This document shows positions 44,787-57,163 of a stretch of DNA of 64,000 bases, piece by piece. Under the pieces are notes generated by a model. It worked only from the letters and a program-made list of their open reading frames with translations. It had not been told where the DNA came from and ran no database searches. This DNA comes from Boletus sp. NGJ. Taxonomy: Eukaryota; Basidiomycota; Agaricomycetes; Boletales; Boletaceae. The translations under genes were made by a program, and so were the position numbers. Positions within the stretch are counted from its first letter, which is position 1; every line of letters begins with the position of its first letter. The stretch is taken from the NCBI GenBank assembly GCA_019096195.1, contig JAGTXK010000076.1, forward strand, positions 124,001-188,000, in the 5' to 3' direction.

Positions 44787-46842
44787 ATGTCTGCGTCTCT
44801 GCAGTCCCCGCCTCCTGTAGATCATTCGGACTTGTACGATGACCACGGACATACTCCGAATGCGCTTCTCCAGCCCCAAGATTTGGGTCATCTTCACCCG
44901 TCACCCTCTCTGTCGACCTTGACGCGCACTGTCGCAATCATCAAGACACACGCTTTGGAACAGCGCCTCGAAATCGAGCCCCGTATTCTCGAGGCCAACT
45001 TTGAAGTAAGTGTCCAATTTCGGATGTTTCCAGTCAAGACAATGTACTTCTAAACTTGTTGCCCGCTGATGGTGCGGCAACGTGTACTCCCCCTGGCGGA
45101 TCCGCTATCAATGACTGACATGGGGACTTACTAAATCTATTCACAGATTGTCAAGGAACGACAGATGGAGTTCGACACCGAAACGGATCCGGAGACGTTC
45201 TACGAGTTGTTCGGCGACGATGCTCAATTTCTCGGCGAGTGAGTTTCCGCACTTGGTGTCCCGCTTCCCGGCTTTACTCACGACATCTATTACTCGAACG
45301 CTTTCATCAGCGGTCCCGTTTGGGTATACGTCCTTGAGCGTCGGCGTGCCGTCCCCGTCCTCTTGTCTCTCCTTCCCTCCCTCAACGGCGCCGTCATTGG
45401 AGCAAAAAGCGAGGCGCAAGCCGAGATGCTGATTTCAGCACTCTTCGTCTCCAGTCCTCCATTTCCCCTCTCCGATCTCCCACATGTCGCAGGCGACGGT
45501 GAATTCGATCGTGGGTCGATCCGTTCTGTCGATTCTGCGGTGCTCGAGGCATTCCAGCTCGGTCTTGAGACACCCATTGGGTCCATGCATGTGCTCTCTC
45601 CCTCACCTGGTTCCTCGGATGCACGTGGGCCTGGATTTTCCAGTACTCCACGTAGCCTCACCGGGTCCAATTCCTCGTCTGGAAAAGGTCAGTTTCGCGC
45701 ACGTCCGCTCCCCAAGACACACATAGCCCCCGATATCGCGCCGCGTCTCACCAAAGCCGCGCTCCTCCGGCAGGGCCTCTCCGCGGACGGCAAGCCCCGC
45801 ACTGAAGTCAAGACGCGCATGTCGTTGGCGAGCACTGGGCGTATTCCTCTGCCACGTAAGGTCAATGGAAATGAGGCGGCGGAGAAGGAGAGGGAGAAGG
45901 AGCGAGCAAAGAAGACGTTTTCGGGCGTTCCAGGCCATAAGCGTGCAGAGACAATCAGTGTGGCGTCGACGGCACCGCCGGCGATCGCACCGAGGTTGAC
46001 AAAAGCAGCGGCGTTACGGTTGGGGCTTGAGCAACCTGCGACCCCGCCGGGGAAGAAGCGCATGTCTATATCTGGGCCGCTGCTCAAAGTTGTTGGACAA
46101 GGAGGGAGCATGAACTGTGGTGTTAAGCCTGCCAGTCCGGCCACCCCCCAGAAGTGTTCAGCGACGAGTGCAAACGAAGCCGATGGCGAAGAAACAGAGA
46201 CGGAGGCCACGAAGAAGAAGAATACCTTTGAGGGTGTGCCTGGTCACAAACGTCGTGAGAGCATTGCAGTTGCGAGCACGAAGTCGCCGACTATCACTCC
46301 CCGCCTCAACAAAAGTGCCACCCTGAGAAAGGAAGGTGGTCCTCCACCGAGTAGTTTCATGTGTAGGTGACTTTCTTGAAGTCTTGCTCATATTACTGAG
46401 ATGTTTGGTAGTCCGTTTGCCTACTGAACCAAAGACGCCTGGCTCGGGGGTGAATTCTCGTAGTTCCTCTGCGCTGAGTGGATATCGCGACAACGGCGAT
46501 TCGTCGTGGTGGCGTCCCAGGTCTGCAGTACCTCCCCGTTCGGCCTCCCGTACTTCCAATGTCGGAGCTCGCATCCTTCAGAAGACCACCAGCTACTCGT
46601 CCCAGACTTCGAGCAGCGGTACTGGCACCGGCCCACTCAGTACGGCAAGCACGACATCCAATGAAAGCGAGGAGGCGCTGAACGGTGTCACATCCCCAAC
46701 AAGGAAATTACGTCGTCCTAGCAGTTTACAAGCACCCACGATTGCGCCTCGGGCAAACAAGAGTGCGTTACTACGTGCGCAGAAGCAAGCGACGGACGCC
46801 GCGAAGCCGAAGAGTCTCTGGGCGAATGCATCCAAGCGTTGA
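44787..46842 (+). CDS. NDK-like domain protein with repeated linear motifs
   Basis: Exons 44787-45005, 45147-45238, 45311 to about 46363 and about 46412-46842 keep phase, product about 600 aa. The first 170 residues follow the nucleoside diphosphate kinase fold: TRTVAIIKTHALEQRL, NFEIVKERQMEF, ETFYELFGDDAQFLGD, GPVWVYVLERRRAVPV. The expected NAVHGSD active site reads NGAVIGAKS before EAQAEMLISALF, so the phosphorylated His is Ile; kinase activity is not expected. The long basic, Ser/Pro-rich tail has four copies of an (A/T)PR(L/A)(T/N)K(A/S)A.LR motif and two of TF(S/E)GVPGHKR.E.I.VAST. These look like docking or modification motifs on a disordered tail. The ligand is unknown. Confidence 0.7.
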
Positions 46843-47306
46843 CAACCGATTTCGATTGACACAAACAAGAATGTGGTTTTCTTTTTTCCTTCATATGTAT
46901 GCTTTATCTACTAGCAGGTCGACCGTCAGCCCGCCTTGAATCCCCTTAAAACGCGATTCCGATCGTTTAAACACATTATACCTTATGCGATTTCTGGGTG
47001 GCAAAGAACATATTTTTTTTTCTCGGGTGATTACATCTATGCAGATATCTCTTCCTCCGTATATCCTTTTTTTTCTTCTGCTTCTGTTGCGGATTTATAC
47101 CGTAGAGGAAGTGTAAGAACTCCGCTGGGTACGGGTCTATTAATGTTCATACGACATGTACACATCGCCTAAATCATTTACACTTTTCGTACTGCTATTT
47201 TGGTCACGTGCGCAGCACTGTAAGCACATGCCCACCTTCGTCGACGTTCTTGACGTTGCCCTCATTGCCACTGTCATTGCCGAGACACATCTGCTCATCG
47301 CTCGGC
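46843..47306. other. Intergenic, no gene supported
   Basis: This is the 3' flank of the NDK-like gene and the promoter of TAM41. T-rich runs occur near 47012-47080. Confidence 0.5.
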
Positions 47307-48705
47307 ATGATGCTCGAGAGCATCCGCCCTACTTCCCGCCGTCTTCCGTTCCTCATACGTTCGCTCACCACCGACTCGGTCCCTCACACGTCCAATGTCC
47401 CACCACCGCCGCCCATCTTGGACGGCGCCAAGCCTCGTCCGTCCCGTCTCCATCCGCGCCCCCGCCCTGCTGCTAGAAGCCAGCGCCAGGTTCTACCTGA
47501 CCTCCCACCCTCGTTTGGACGGAACCAGCTACTTCCTGTCCCGAACTCGACCCGGGCGCTTCTGGAAGACATAGTGCACTCGTTCGAAGCCCCCATTCGC
47601 TACGCATTTGCATACGGCTCGGGCGTCTTCGAGCAAGCCGGTTACGACAAGCCCGCGGATGGAAAGCCAAGGGGAACCGATGGTCCCATGCTGGATTTCG
47701 TGTTTGCGGTGACCCATCCGGATCATTGGCATTCGATCAATATGCATCAGTACCCTGGTCATTATCCGTTACATGCACGTGCGCTTGGGTCGAGTTTCGT
47801 GTCCAATGTGCAGGCGCTTGGTCCTGGGCTGTGGTTCAATACGTATGTGCCCATGCGTGGGGTGGTGAGTAAGGGCACGTGCCTGATTGGTCTCGTCGAT
47901 GGATGCGTTTTATTGACGGTCGTGCGTGTCAGACGATCAAGTATGGCGTGACGACAGTCGATACGCTATGCGCTGACTTACTGAATTGGCGTACGCTTTA
48001 TCTTGCTGGGCGGATGCACAAGCCGATCCGGATCATCAGAGACGACGCACGGGTTCGGTTGACGCAGCAAGTCAACTTGACCTCTGCTCTTCGCACTGCC
48101 CTTTTGACGCTCCCCGCTCAGTTCACGCAACGTGACCTCTTTACCGCGCTCGCCAGCATTAGTTACTCCGGGGATCCCCGAATGCTGCTCCCGGCTGAGA
48201 ACCGGAACAAGGTGGCGAACATGGTGGACAGACAGGAGGCGCAGTTCCGCGAGCTTTATTGGCGACTCGCACAAGGGTTACCTGGGGTACGTTGGCGCGT
48301 GGACTCGCAGATGATCGAACAAGATACGAGTGCGCATGCGCGCGCTGCCCATCTGAAGAAATTGCCCGAGGAGTTGTTGACGCGGGTACATTCACGCGCC
48401 CAAGGGCGTGGGCCTCCGAGAGAGGCTGACGAGTCCGCTTATTGGTTGCGTGTCGCCGGCGACACGGCGTTGCCGTCGATATTGCGTTCAGGTGCGTTTG
48501 TTTTGTACATATTGATCACCTTACCTTGACGATATGGCAATGCCACGACGTAGAGATGAGCAATATTGTGCGATACCCGGCTACTGTGCAGTCGCTCAAG
48601 GGCGTCGTGAGCGCAGGACTGATGAAGAGCGCGTACTATACCGCGGCCAAGGTTCGGAAGTACTGGAAGGGATCGGCGACGAAAGCCCCAGGCGAGTCCT
48701 CGTAA
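47307..48705 (+). CDS. TAM41: TAM41, mitochondrial CDP-diacylglycerol synthase
   Basis: TAM41 makes CDP-diacylglycerol from phosphatidic acid in the inner mitochondrial membrane, the first step towards cardiolipin. Exons 47307-47864, 47933-48491 and 48554-48705 give an exact 422-aa frame. The N-terminus MMLESIRPTSRRLPFLIRSL is a good mitochondrial presequence. The nucleotidyltransferase-like core has FAYGSGVFEQAGYD and MLDFVFAVTHPDHWHSINM with the conserved acidic and His residues. YGVTTVDTLCADLLNWRTLYLAGRMHKPI follows over the intron. The C-terminus SLKGVVSAGLMKSAYYTAAKVRKYW is the family tail. All blocks are in the usual order and the length is normal. Confidence 0.93.
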
Positions 48706-49171
48706 TCTCTGGATACCACTCGGTCCCGTGCCTTGGTCAATTTACCCCGCTGCCATACGCGCATGTTGGCATCCCCCCACTCCTTGCATCATCGAGATAA
48801 ATCCCTGTCTTTCGCTCCCGACTCGCAACTATTACTACATCACACCAGTTGTAGCACTATGGTATTGACCAAGTATATTGAATCCGGGTGTAATCTATTC
48901 CACGTACGTGCCGCGGACGCGTCTCCAACAAAGGACAATGCAAGTCATGGGACCTACGCGTCCATGTGTAACAAGTCTTGCCTTGCTTTGTTTTTTTATA
49001 CAGCTTGGCTTGGACCACATCGTTTGCGACGAACAAACAACGCGTTCAAGACCCAGCCTCACATCTGAATCTTATATCTTCTTTTTATCGCCGCCATTGC
49101 AATTGTGGTTCAAACGTTCACTCTCCAACCTCATCGATCACATCTACAACATCTGAACAACCCCCTCCACG
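48706..49171. other. Intergenic, no gene supported
   Basis: 3' flank of TAM41 and promoter of the kinase-like gene. No exon was seen. Confidence 0.5.
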
Positions 49172-51754
49172 ATGAAACGTGGATTTTTGAACACGCCCAG
49201 GGCAAAAAGGGTGATCGAGGAGGCGCACGCCGCTCACACTCCTCCTGGGCCCGAGCCATTGCCTCGAGAGAAACCCTCTCCTCGTCACCCTACGCAAGAC
49301 GGGGGCAAGGAAGCTGTAGTTACTGAAGATGCGATGAACGTGGAAATGACGGCGGTTGGGGATCCGTACGTTCTACCACGCGCTCCTGCGATCGCATTCG
49401 CCGTCAGAGATTCTAATGATGTCGCTGGTGTAGGTCCAACGCAGGGGATCGCGTCATCGATGAGTACATCGCGCCCTACTTGAACCGTATATAAACTCGA
49501 TCCTCATACGCTTTTTTGTGACAGTACCAACGCTGAGCTACCCTCACAAGCTCCCAAGGGAAAGGAAAAGGAGATATCAGTGGATACGGATGAGGAACCT
49601 GACTCGTACGATTATATCGAGTACGTTATACCCCATCGTGTGCAACTATACACCCTTCTCATTTCCCCCCGCTTCAGATCTATTAGTATTCTTCCGCCCA
49701 GGCCATCCCCTTGGCGCCCGGGTTGGGGCCGTCATCCTGACGAGGAGGTTCTCCACACAGTCCCTGAATCGCATGCTGACCTTAACACCACACGCGCCGT
49801 GTTCCGCCTATGGCCGCGCGACCCGAACGGCAAATGTCTCATGCCAAGCGAGCAGCCCAGGGGCACGCTGTCGCCCGATGGTTATCCCTGGGGTGCTACG
49901 CTGTACGATCTCTACGTTGTCCAGAGAATTCCAATGTTCCCTAACGCAGTGTCGACTATGACTGGGAGCGGGATATGGGAAGCGATGAAGGAACTAGGAG
50001 AGTTGGATGTAGCTGTGTCCGAAATCGAATGGGCAAAGTCGGAGGGCAAGCCAAGAGTGGAGGGTGTCGCGAATACCGGGGTGTTGATTGAGTGTATGGA
50101 GAGGAGGTTGAATCTGAGGGATGTCTTCGGCATTGGAGATGTATTCGAGCCGGATCCAGAAGACAAAAATGCGGAACAGAAGGGGGAACATGACGGGGAA
50201 CACAACAAGGTAGACGTCGTTGAACAGGCTCCAGAAGACGACAGCCATCCCCACCCTAAACCACGGCCTCTCATCCCCTTTGAACACCCTTTCTCGATTC
50301 TCCTCCAAGAGCGCATCCCATTATATCTATTTCCGCAAACATTGTATGTCCATGATCCATTCAACGTACTCCCTGCCCAAGAAATATGCCTCCCAAACAT
50401 CTCGTGGTCGTCCAGACCCGACGTCATACTAACGTACAATCTCAAGCTTTCTGAATCTATACGCAAGGAGGTCGAACAAGCAAGACGAGAAGCTGAAGAG
50501 GTGGAAGAGTTCAGAGCTCGCACACTGGTCATCATGAGATACGAACGGACGAAGGAGCAAATCAAGAACTACGAGCCTGTAATCGAGGTCCCGCTCCCTC
50601 CTTATCCACGTCGTATGACGAAAGTCGAGGACAGTCACTTGTACCTCTCTCCCGCCGCCAAGGTCGGAGACGGGCACCACTCTGTCGTATACAAAGGCGA
50701 ATGGGAGCTGCCCCGCGATATCTTCACAAGACCAAAACTTTGTCAACGGTGCTTCGAGGAAAGCGCGGACAAGGAAAAACAGCGATTAAAAGATACAGGA
50801 CGATGGGAAAGGTTGTTGAGAGCGGGTTCATGGGGCCCGACGGGTTTTACAGGGCGTCTACCAACGCAAGCAGAACAAGACGAAGCCAGTGACCCGATTA
50901 ACCTTGAAAGAAATGGCGAGATCATTGAACGGGAAATCACTTTCGTCGTTCCGCCCAATACGGCTCCATCGTACATCTTTGACATGATCGAGGAAGGCAA
51001 CATAATGGATGTGTTCATGAAACAGAAGAGGAATACGAGAACGCTACGTGTCGATCTTACTGGGGACAGGAATTCGGGCGACCCAGCGAAAGACGCCTAT
51101 GTCACCATCATTCGCCTCCACTCCCCATTCTCGTACGAAAGCCAAGAGGCTTGCACCCACGGTTCGCGGGGTTCTGCTATCCCGCACACGGCCAGGTTCA
51201 CTGTCGTCGCGAAGCTCTCTATTGAGGATGATACCCATCTTGCGAGGGAGGCGAGCAACTATCAACGTTTCCCCGAACGCTTTTTTCATCATTACAATGG
51301 ATATACCATCATGGCCCAACTGCACACCATCGTGCCCGTCCATGCCGTCGTACCACAATTTTACGGCTACTACACGCCAGAGGATGGAGCGACGCAGCAA
51401 ACAGAGGAACCATACCTCAGTCCGATTCTCCTGCTCGAACACTGTGGTGAGCCTATTGAACCCGAGAAGCTCTCCATCGAAGATCAGGATGAGTGCGCGA
51501 GTCTGTTGTTACGTTTCCAACGCGCCGGATGGCTCCACGAGTCCGTCGCGCCGCGCAACTTTCTCGTCCAATACGGGAAACCGACCGAGTTCCCGCTCAT
51601 GAGGGGATTACATCCCAAGCTGAGTTTCCGACTGATCGATTTTGGGCGGTCGAGAAAGTTTGAGACAGCGGAATCGAAGCGGGTGGAAGAGGCGGAGGCG
51701 TTGCGTATGTTCAAGAAATTGTACGGAAAAATGAACGTCACGTTGTCGTTGTGA
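49172..51754 (+). CDS. Kinase-like protein lacking the catalytic Asp
   Basis: The first exon starts at ATG 49172 (MKRGFLNTPRAKRVIEEAH). It joins, by an intron whose donor I could not fix in phase, a 2.2 kb exon beginning near 49525. The N-terminal 350 residues have no named domain (WRPGWGRHPDEEVLHTVPES, YPWGATLYDLYVVQ). The C-terminal third has kinase landmarks: the glycine loop KVGDGHHSVVYKGEW, a long insert of about 170 residues, the Lys strand TVVAKLSIEDD, LLEHCGEPIE, and a DFG equivalent RLIDFGRS. The catalytic loop reads LHESVAPRNFLV, where the usual H-x-D is H-E-S. I infer a pseudokinase or an atypical kinase of the family common in Agaricomycetes. Substrates are unknown. Confidence 0.72.
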
Positions 51755-52799
51755 TGGGGTAGTCACCAGGCAGGGTTGGCTGCTTTTGCATGCAGGAGCT
51801 TTGATTGGCACGGAGAAGGATTGTGTACGCTTAACAGTTTCTTGGATGCTTTTGTGTACTAAATGCAAGCACGTATCTCGCATGACGAGTACGAGTCATG
51901 AACGAAATCATTCCAGGGTATAAAGAGTAGGAGAGGAGAATGCGGCGGTGAAAACAAGAGGAGATGAGTATCAGGAAACATTGTCTAGCATTACGTTGCG
52001 ATTGAGTGTGGAGAGGGTGGCATGCACTCAGGGCCGTACCTTCAAGTTCTCTGTGCTCAATGCTAAGTCAATTGTTCAAAGGGACTGCTCCTGCTCGCAC
52101 TCAAATTCATCTCAACATCGCTGGCATTAACATCCTTTAGCAGTGCATGACACTGGCAGTAGTACAGACGGAGCAACATCCGTAACTATTTGTACATCAA
52201 GCGACGACAAGAGAACTGTCCAACAAGCAGCTGGAAGCGGAAATCGAGTGCATCGGGAGGAGTGTCAAGGACTGTCCGAACTTGAAGCAGGATAAGAGCT
52301 TGAAGAGTCGTCAAGCGAAGAAACTTGCGGTTTGCGAGCGTCCGAGTGGATCCAGAACTTGAATCTAGGGTTCAATGACGTCGAAATAGAGAGAATTGAG
52401 TATGATAGGTAGAAAACTTGCTGATCGATGTCTCAGGCAGTTGGACTACTCGGCTGGACCATCTTTGAGTCGAGTCGAACGACAGATTTTTCGACCCTGC
52501 ATCACAATCTGCTTGTATGCGACAGACGATACAATAGAACCATGTCAGTGGATATGTAAAGACCCTGCAATTACGCACTGGTACAGATGGTCCAGCCTGA
52601 CGCGAGTCCCTCAATGCTTTGGAAATGCTTGCAGAACCTGGGTCCACGCCAACCTAGAGTGGAGCTGTTCAGTGGGACGAGCATCATATCAATGGCATGA
52701 GCGGTCGTGGCCAAAACACTCACCTTGCTGGGATCGATGCCTTTCTCTAAACTACTGGATTCGCTATGTGGCTGTGGAGGGCGATGGACAAGCCGTGGC
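51755..52799. other. Intergenic, no gene supported
   Basis: I find no convincing exon in this 1 kb. It lies between the 3' ends of the kinase-like gene and of the acidic-protein gene. Confidence 0.4.
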
Positions 52800-54474
52800 T
52801 TAGGACGAAGCTTTGATGACTTGATGAGCGGATGGATGATCAACCACGCCACATAGTAGTATAGGATGCACATCACTAATAGTAAGTTCAGGTTTGTAAT
52901 GTTGGAGGGAAAGCCAAACCTTTGCAGCGACATCCAGTTCTTCCTTCTCTTGGAACGAGACCCCTTTTAGTGCGATTGTTGTTCTGCGTTTGATAATATC
53001 AAGCTCGGTGTCGTCGTCGAGCTCCGGTTTGATAAATTCCCCTATGTCGTTACTTGCCATCATGACATTGTAAGCATTCATCGTCGAGAATACGTTCAAG
53101 TCTTGGGTGATGGGCCGGGCGGTGACGTGCGGGACGAGAGAGTAAGGTAGTCGCCCTTTCGGTTTAGATAGCTTCTTGTTAGAGCGGGGTGACTAGATCA
53201 GGTGAGTGACCGTGAGTCGTTGGCACTGAGTGATGATGACACTACCTCTGCTTCGTCGTCCTTACGAGTCGGTTTGATATCAACACGTCGTCTTTTTGAT
53301 TTAGAAGCTTCTCATTAGAATGGGGTGACTAGATCAGGTAAGTCCATTAGCACCGAATAATGATGAATTTACCTCTGCTTCATCGTCCTCCAAGTCAACA
53401 AACTTGTCTTTTCGATTTCGGAAGCTTCTCGTTAGACTGGGGCAATCTATTCTTTGAACTTGAATGGCGTGCTGTCATCTTGTTGTCACGGCTTCTGGCG
53501 AGCACCCAATCACCACCGACTGTAGAATTTTTCTTAATGTGATCTTCTTCACTGTCGGACTCGCTGTCGGTGTTGTCAGATTTCCCGCCGTCCAAGTTCT
53601 TGTCTGATCCAGTGGTCTCTGAGTCCGAGTCCGAGCTACTGTCCGATCCATCATTTTCATTGTCACCTTCATCCGAACTTGTTGAACCACTAGCATCTGA
53701 GTCGGACTTAGGCTTTGAGTCATCTAAATCTGTGTCGTCGCTATCAGATATCTTGTCTGCCTTTCGTTTGCCCTTCCTGTGCTGTAGCGAGTGAGTAAAA
53801 TGTCAAAGGTATACGGGTGGTTTGTTTGTTATATTACCACTGGCACGATCTTCCAGAGTTCTCGTTTCTCCCGCTGGGAGCTATTGCGTAGGTATTGAGC
53901 CAGCATATCCCGCACACGCCAACCGCCTTCAAACTTCATTCATAACTTATTTTTGAGTTGTGCCTATAAAGAAATTCAGTGCATATATGCACCCTAATGA
54001 TCGAACTTGACTTCGTGAATGACTTTTTCAACAAGTAGTTTGTCCTTTTGCTCGGACAATGTGCATGTCGTGTCGAGGTACTTGATGGCAAGCTTCCGAA
54101 CTGTTCGCTATTCTCACAATACATTAGTATAAGAAAGCTCGGAATAAATTAGACAAACGGTGAGATAATTGTAGTATTCTGGTTTATCTGCAAGACCAAT
54201 GGCGCTTTTGAGGTGGTAGCCTTTCCCCTCGCTTCGTCCTGGTCTGCCTTTTGGTCTAGCAATCAAGCGAGCTTTCTTGGAGACACTACGGTGATGTCGA
54301 GATTTCTTTTGACTGTGTTCCTTCGCACGTTGATATCCTGGGTATGCGAGATGAATTGCTTCCAGTGAAATTGACAATTTACTCACGAGCAATAGAATCA
54401 ACCAGTTCTTGCAATTCTGAGAGGATTTTTTCTACCACTGAGAACTTGGACTGTTTCTTTGAGTATTTCGGCAT
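52800..54474 (-). CDS. Acidic Ser/Asp-rich protein of an Agaricomycete-specific type
   Basis: Exon pieces on the minus strand from ATG 54474: MPKYSKKQSKFSVVEKILSEL, then KSRHHRSVSKKARLIARPKG, RKLAIKYLDTTCTLSEQKDK, FEGGWRVRDMLAQYLRNSSQ, then a long Ser/Asp/Glu stretch (DASGSTSSDEGDNENDGSDS ...), and finally NVMMASNDIGEFIKPELDDD near 53040. The pairing of a KYLD...EQ helix with an FEGxWxxRDxLxQYLRNSS helix is one I associate with expanded, uncharacterised families in mushroom-forming fungi. The role is unknown. Exon limits are approximate. A tandem exon-intron repeat lies in the 3' half. The last part could be a separate gene. Confidence 0.5.
53159..53447. repeat. Tandem exon-intron repeat, 2.3 units
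   Basis: Units at about 53159-53292, 53293-53410 and a partial one at 53411-53447 share AGAAGCTTCTC(A/G)TTAGA.TGGGG-like text, GGTGACTAGATCAGGT and ACCTCTGCTTC(G/A)TCGTCC. On the minus strand each full unit comprises a small exon ending ...GACGAAGCAGAG before a GT donor and an intron ending CTGATCTAG, so a whole exon plus intron appears duplicated. Confidence 0.65.
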
Positions 54475-55111
54475 GATTGTGATTGAACGTGATGGAGGAC
54501 CGATGGGCTTGCGTAGGAATGCCGAGAGCGTGCGCGAGGGAAGGGAAGGAAGGAAAAGGAGCTCAAGAGGGACCTGCCAGCGACAGGCTTATATGCCGGA
54601 CATAGATAGGTGACGAGCTCTGAGAGAAGCGCGGCACGTGATGAACGGTGTGATGCTCTTGCCAAATGAAACTGTCACGAAGGCACACTGTTCTGCAACC
54701 TGCGCTCAATGGTGTTCGAAGGCCGGCCATGCCTGCAAATAATTTAAAGGACACCAACGGCGGAATCACCCAGACGCAAAACGAAAACTGTCTCGATTTT
54801 CACGACTCAAGCCTAGGTGGGGTTCGAGAAGGGCGGGACGACGATCTCTGGGGTAACATACAAGGAATTCACCTCGATACCTCTAAATTTAAATGCGACC
54901 ACCTTGGACGCCTGTTAGCCGAGATGGGGGCGTTGAGAATGGTTGTGACTAGTACTCGATGTATCGTCCTTGGCAGCAGCATCTCGAAAGCACCTAGCCA
55001 CGTGTCCGTTCTAGCTGCCACCAGCTTTCTAAGTACAGCGTATAGGGTGGTGAACAAGGGAACAAACGAACCGAGACAACCCCACAAGGAATGACCGATG
55101 ACAGCCCTACA
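54475..55111. other. Intergenic, one unproven small frame
   Basis: The first part is the promoter of the acidic-protein gene. An uninterrupted plus-strand frame of 142 aa (54666-55094, with GVREGRDDDLWGNIQGIHLD) is present, but it has no domain, no clear promoter and no homology that I recognise. Confidence 0.35.
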
Positions 55112-56898
55112 TCAACTCGTCAATAGGTGTTGAACTGCATCCCATCTCTTGTCCAGGTCGTGATGTTGAATTTGCTTCAGATCGGGCATTAGGGATTTCA
55201 GACACGATGCCAAGACGCCAATAGTAGCATCTGCAATGGGTGAATTCCCAACATGCAACTTTGTGATGCGTTTGTTTGGCATACCCCATCCCTCCACCAC
55301 ATCTCCCAAGCACGGTACCGTACTCGATCCCCCAGGTTCGTGGTCTCCCGACCATTCCTGACGCAGCTCGCCAGAACTAAAGGGGGCTTGTGTGAGCGAT
55401 GAGGGAGGCATAATCCTTCCATCGAACGGAATACAAAGTGTCTCCAAGTGTGGACAATATGTCACCACGGCGATCACTGCGAATACGGTGGCCACTGGAC
55501 AGGGCCTGATCACTGACGACAGCTTTGCTGTGCCGATCTTCAAGCGACGCAAGTGCAATAACGACTTTGCCATCCGCGCGTACTCGGTATCGTCCAATTG
55601 TGACGTACAAAATACGTCCACGTCCAGCTCGCGTAACGACGAAAATTGGACGAGTGGTGGAATGAAGGCTGTCCTGAACTTCGGTATCTCCGACAAACGC
55701 GTTCTAACGAAGACAGATCTCGGTTGAATTGTAAGATGTTCCAAACGCGACGTGTCGAGACAGAGAGGAAGAAGTTGGAACAATGTTTCGATCTCCGCTT
55801 CATCGACATGGTGCATACCAATGAAGAGACGACAAATGGTAGGACTCCCATGAACATTTTGCAGGTAGCGCGTGCAGAGAGTAGTGTCCCATGGGCTGAG
55901 CAACAGTTCCTGAACCGTATCGGGGACCCTGCCGACATATACTGGTGAGGAAGTTGTGATTTCGATCCCGAGGGTTTGAAGTGTGCGTTGAGAAGCCAGT
56001 TTGTCCATGTCAGACTGTGAAATGGCGCATGATCGTAGACTCCGTAGCCTCTTCCATCGGCTGGCCATTTCACCCACTTGTCCAGAAGGATCATAGTTCC
56101 AGGTATAGCTGAAGAAAACGGTAAATGAAGTGACGTTTGGACAGAGATTGGGTAGGTCAGAGAGTATGGCCAATTCAGAAGCGGGGGGAACTTGCACACG
56201 GATGCAAGAGAGCGCAATGGTAGTCACTGCAGGACCAGCGAAATATTTAAACAGTGGAACGCCGGAATCATGGAGACTCATAAATGCTGTCTCTCTCCAG
56301 TCGAACTCGGTGAGGTTGGGAAAGATGACAAGACGATCTCTAGGATAGCGTTCGAGGGAAGCGGTAAATGTTTGTTTTACCAAAGCGGGTATTCGTGCCT
56401 CGCGTCCCCGTATCTGGATGGACCGGACACGTTCTGCGTACTTGCGGAACGACAACCAATCTGTCTCATCCATGGAGACCTGAGGAATCGAAACGACTAG
56501 ACTTCAGTGGACTCAGGTACGGTGGAGAAACAACGAACCTCGGGCTTCGGACAGATCGTGAGCAACGGGTCGAGACTGTTGAGAACCTGCCAAAGAACAT
56601 CCAACGCCACCATACTGAACGACCGACACGTTCTGACGAGCGATGCTAGTGTTTTCTTGCCGTCATTGCCCCGACGCATGTCCGCATCTGGGTCAACTGT
56701 GTCTTCATCTGCGTGCCCTCTACCCGAGTCCTCGTCCCACAGCCAGATAAACTCGAAGATGAGGCGCAGAATTTCGGAAACGAAGAGGCAACGATGTATC
56801 GGAGTGGTAGGGTACTGTGCGGCAGCATCGTGATGGGTCTGATTTGCCTCGAGACACTTCGGAGACGGCATGGAAGTTAAGTTCAACAGAGTTGCCAT
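55112..56898 (-). CDS. F-box/LRR-like protein, paralogue 2
   Basis: Exon 1 runs from ATG 56898 to about 56525 and exon 2 from about 56483 to 55112; the intron GTACCTGAG...CTCAG is about 41 nt and keeps phase. The F-box region reads FVSEILRLIFEFIWLW, then after a charged loop TLASLVRTCRSFSMVALDVLWQVLNSLDPLL. Exon 2 has the same irregular leucine-rich repeats as paralogue 1 at 32300-33873: LFKYFAGPAVTTIALS, LCPNVTSFTVFFSYTWNYDP, LRELDVDVFCTSQLDDTEYA, ITKLHVGNSPIADATI. The likely role is an SCF adaptor, by family only. It is divergent from RPN13, starts 265 bp apart. Confidence 0.82.
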
Positions 56899-57163
56899 CC
56901 TTGCAGGCTAAATTTTGATTCGTGCTCGCTTATGCGCACAAGGCTGGATTTTCACGCCCGTACGTGGCTTGATAATGGTTAGCGATGTTTGGGGAAAGCC
57001 AGACTAAGCGCACCATTAGCCTACTGGTTGACAGCGCTTATCATTTGAAAGATTGCACTCCATTTCCATTTGCCTGTTGTGTGGTTTAGCCCAGTCATTT
57101 GAAACTCCGACGGGCATACGCGTCCTGCTCATCGTCTGCATCGCCGATCAACTCACATCCACC

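Noticed and set aside
45689-46210. 173-aa minus-strand frame with a hydrophobic, Ala-rich look
   Set aside because: Antisense to the repeat-bearing tail of the NDK-like gene, whose frame and splice sites are coherent.
49912-50565. 217-aa minus-strand frame, Ser-rich
   Set aside because: Antisense to the large exon of the kinase-like gene; Ser-richness reflects acidic codons on the other strand.
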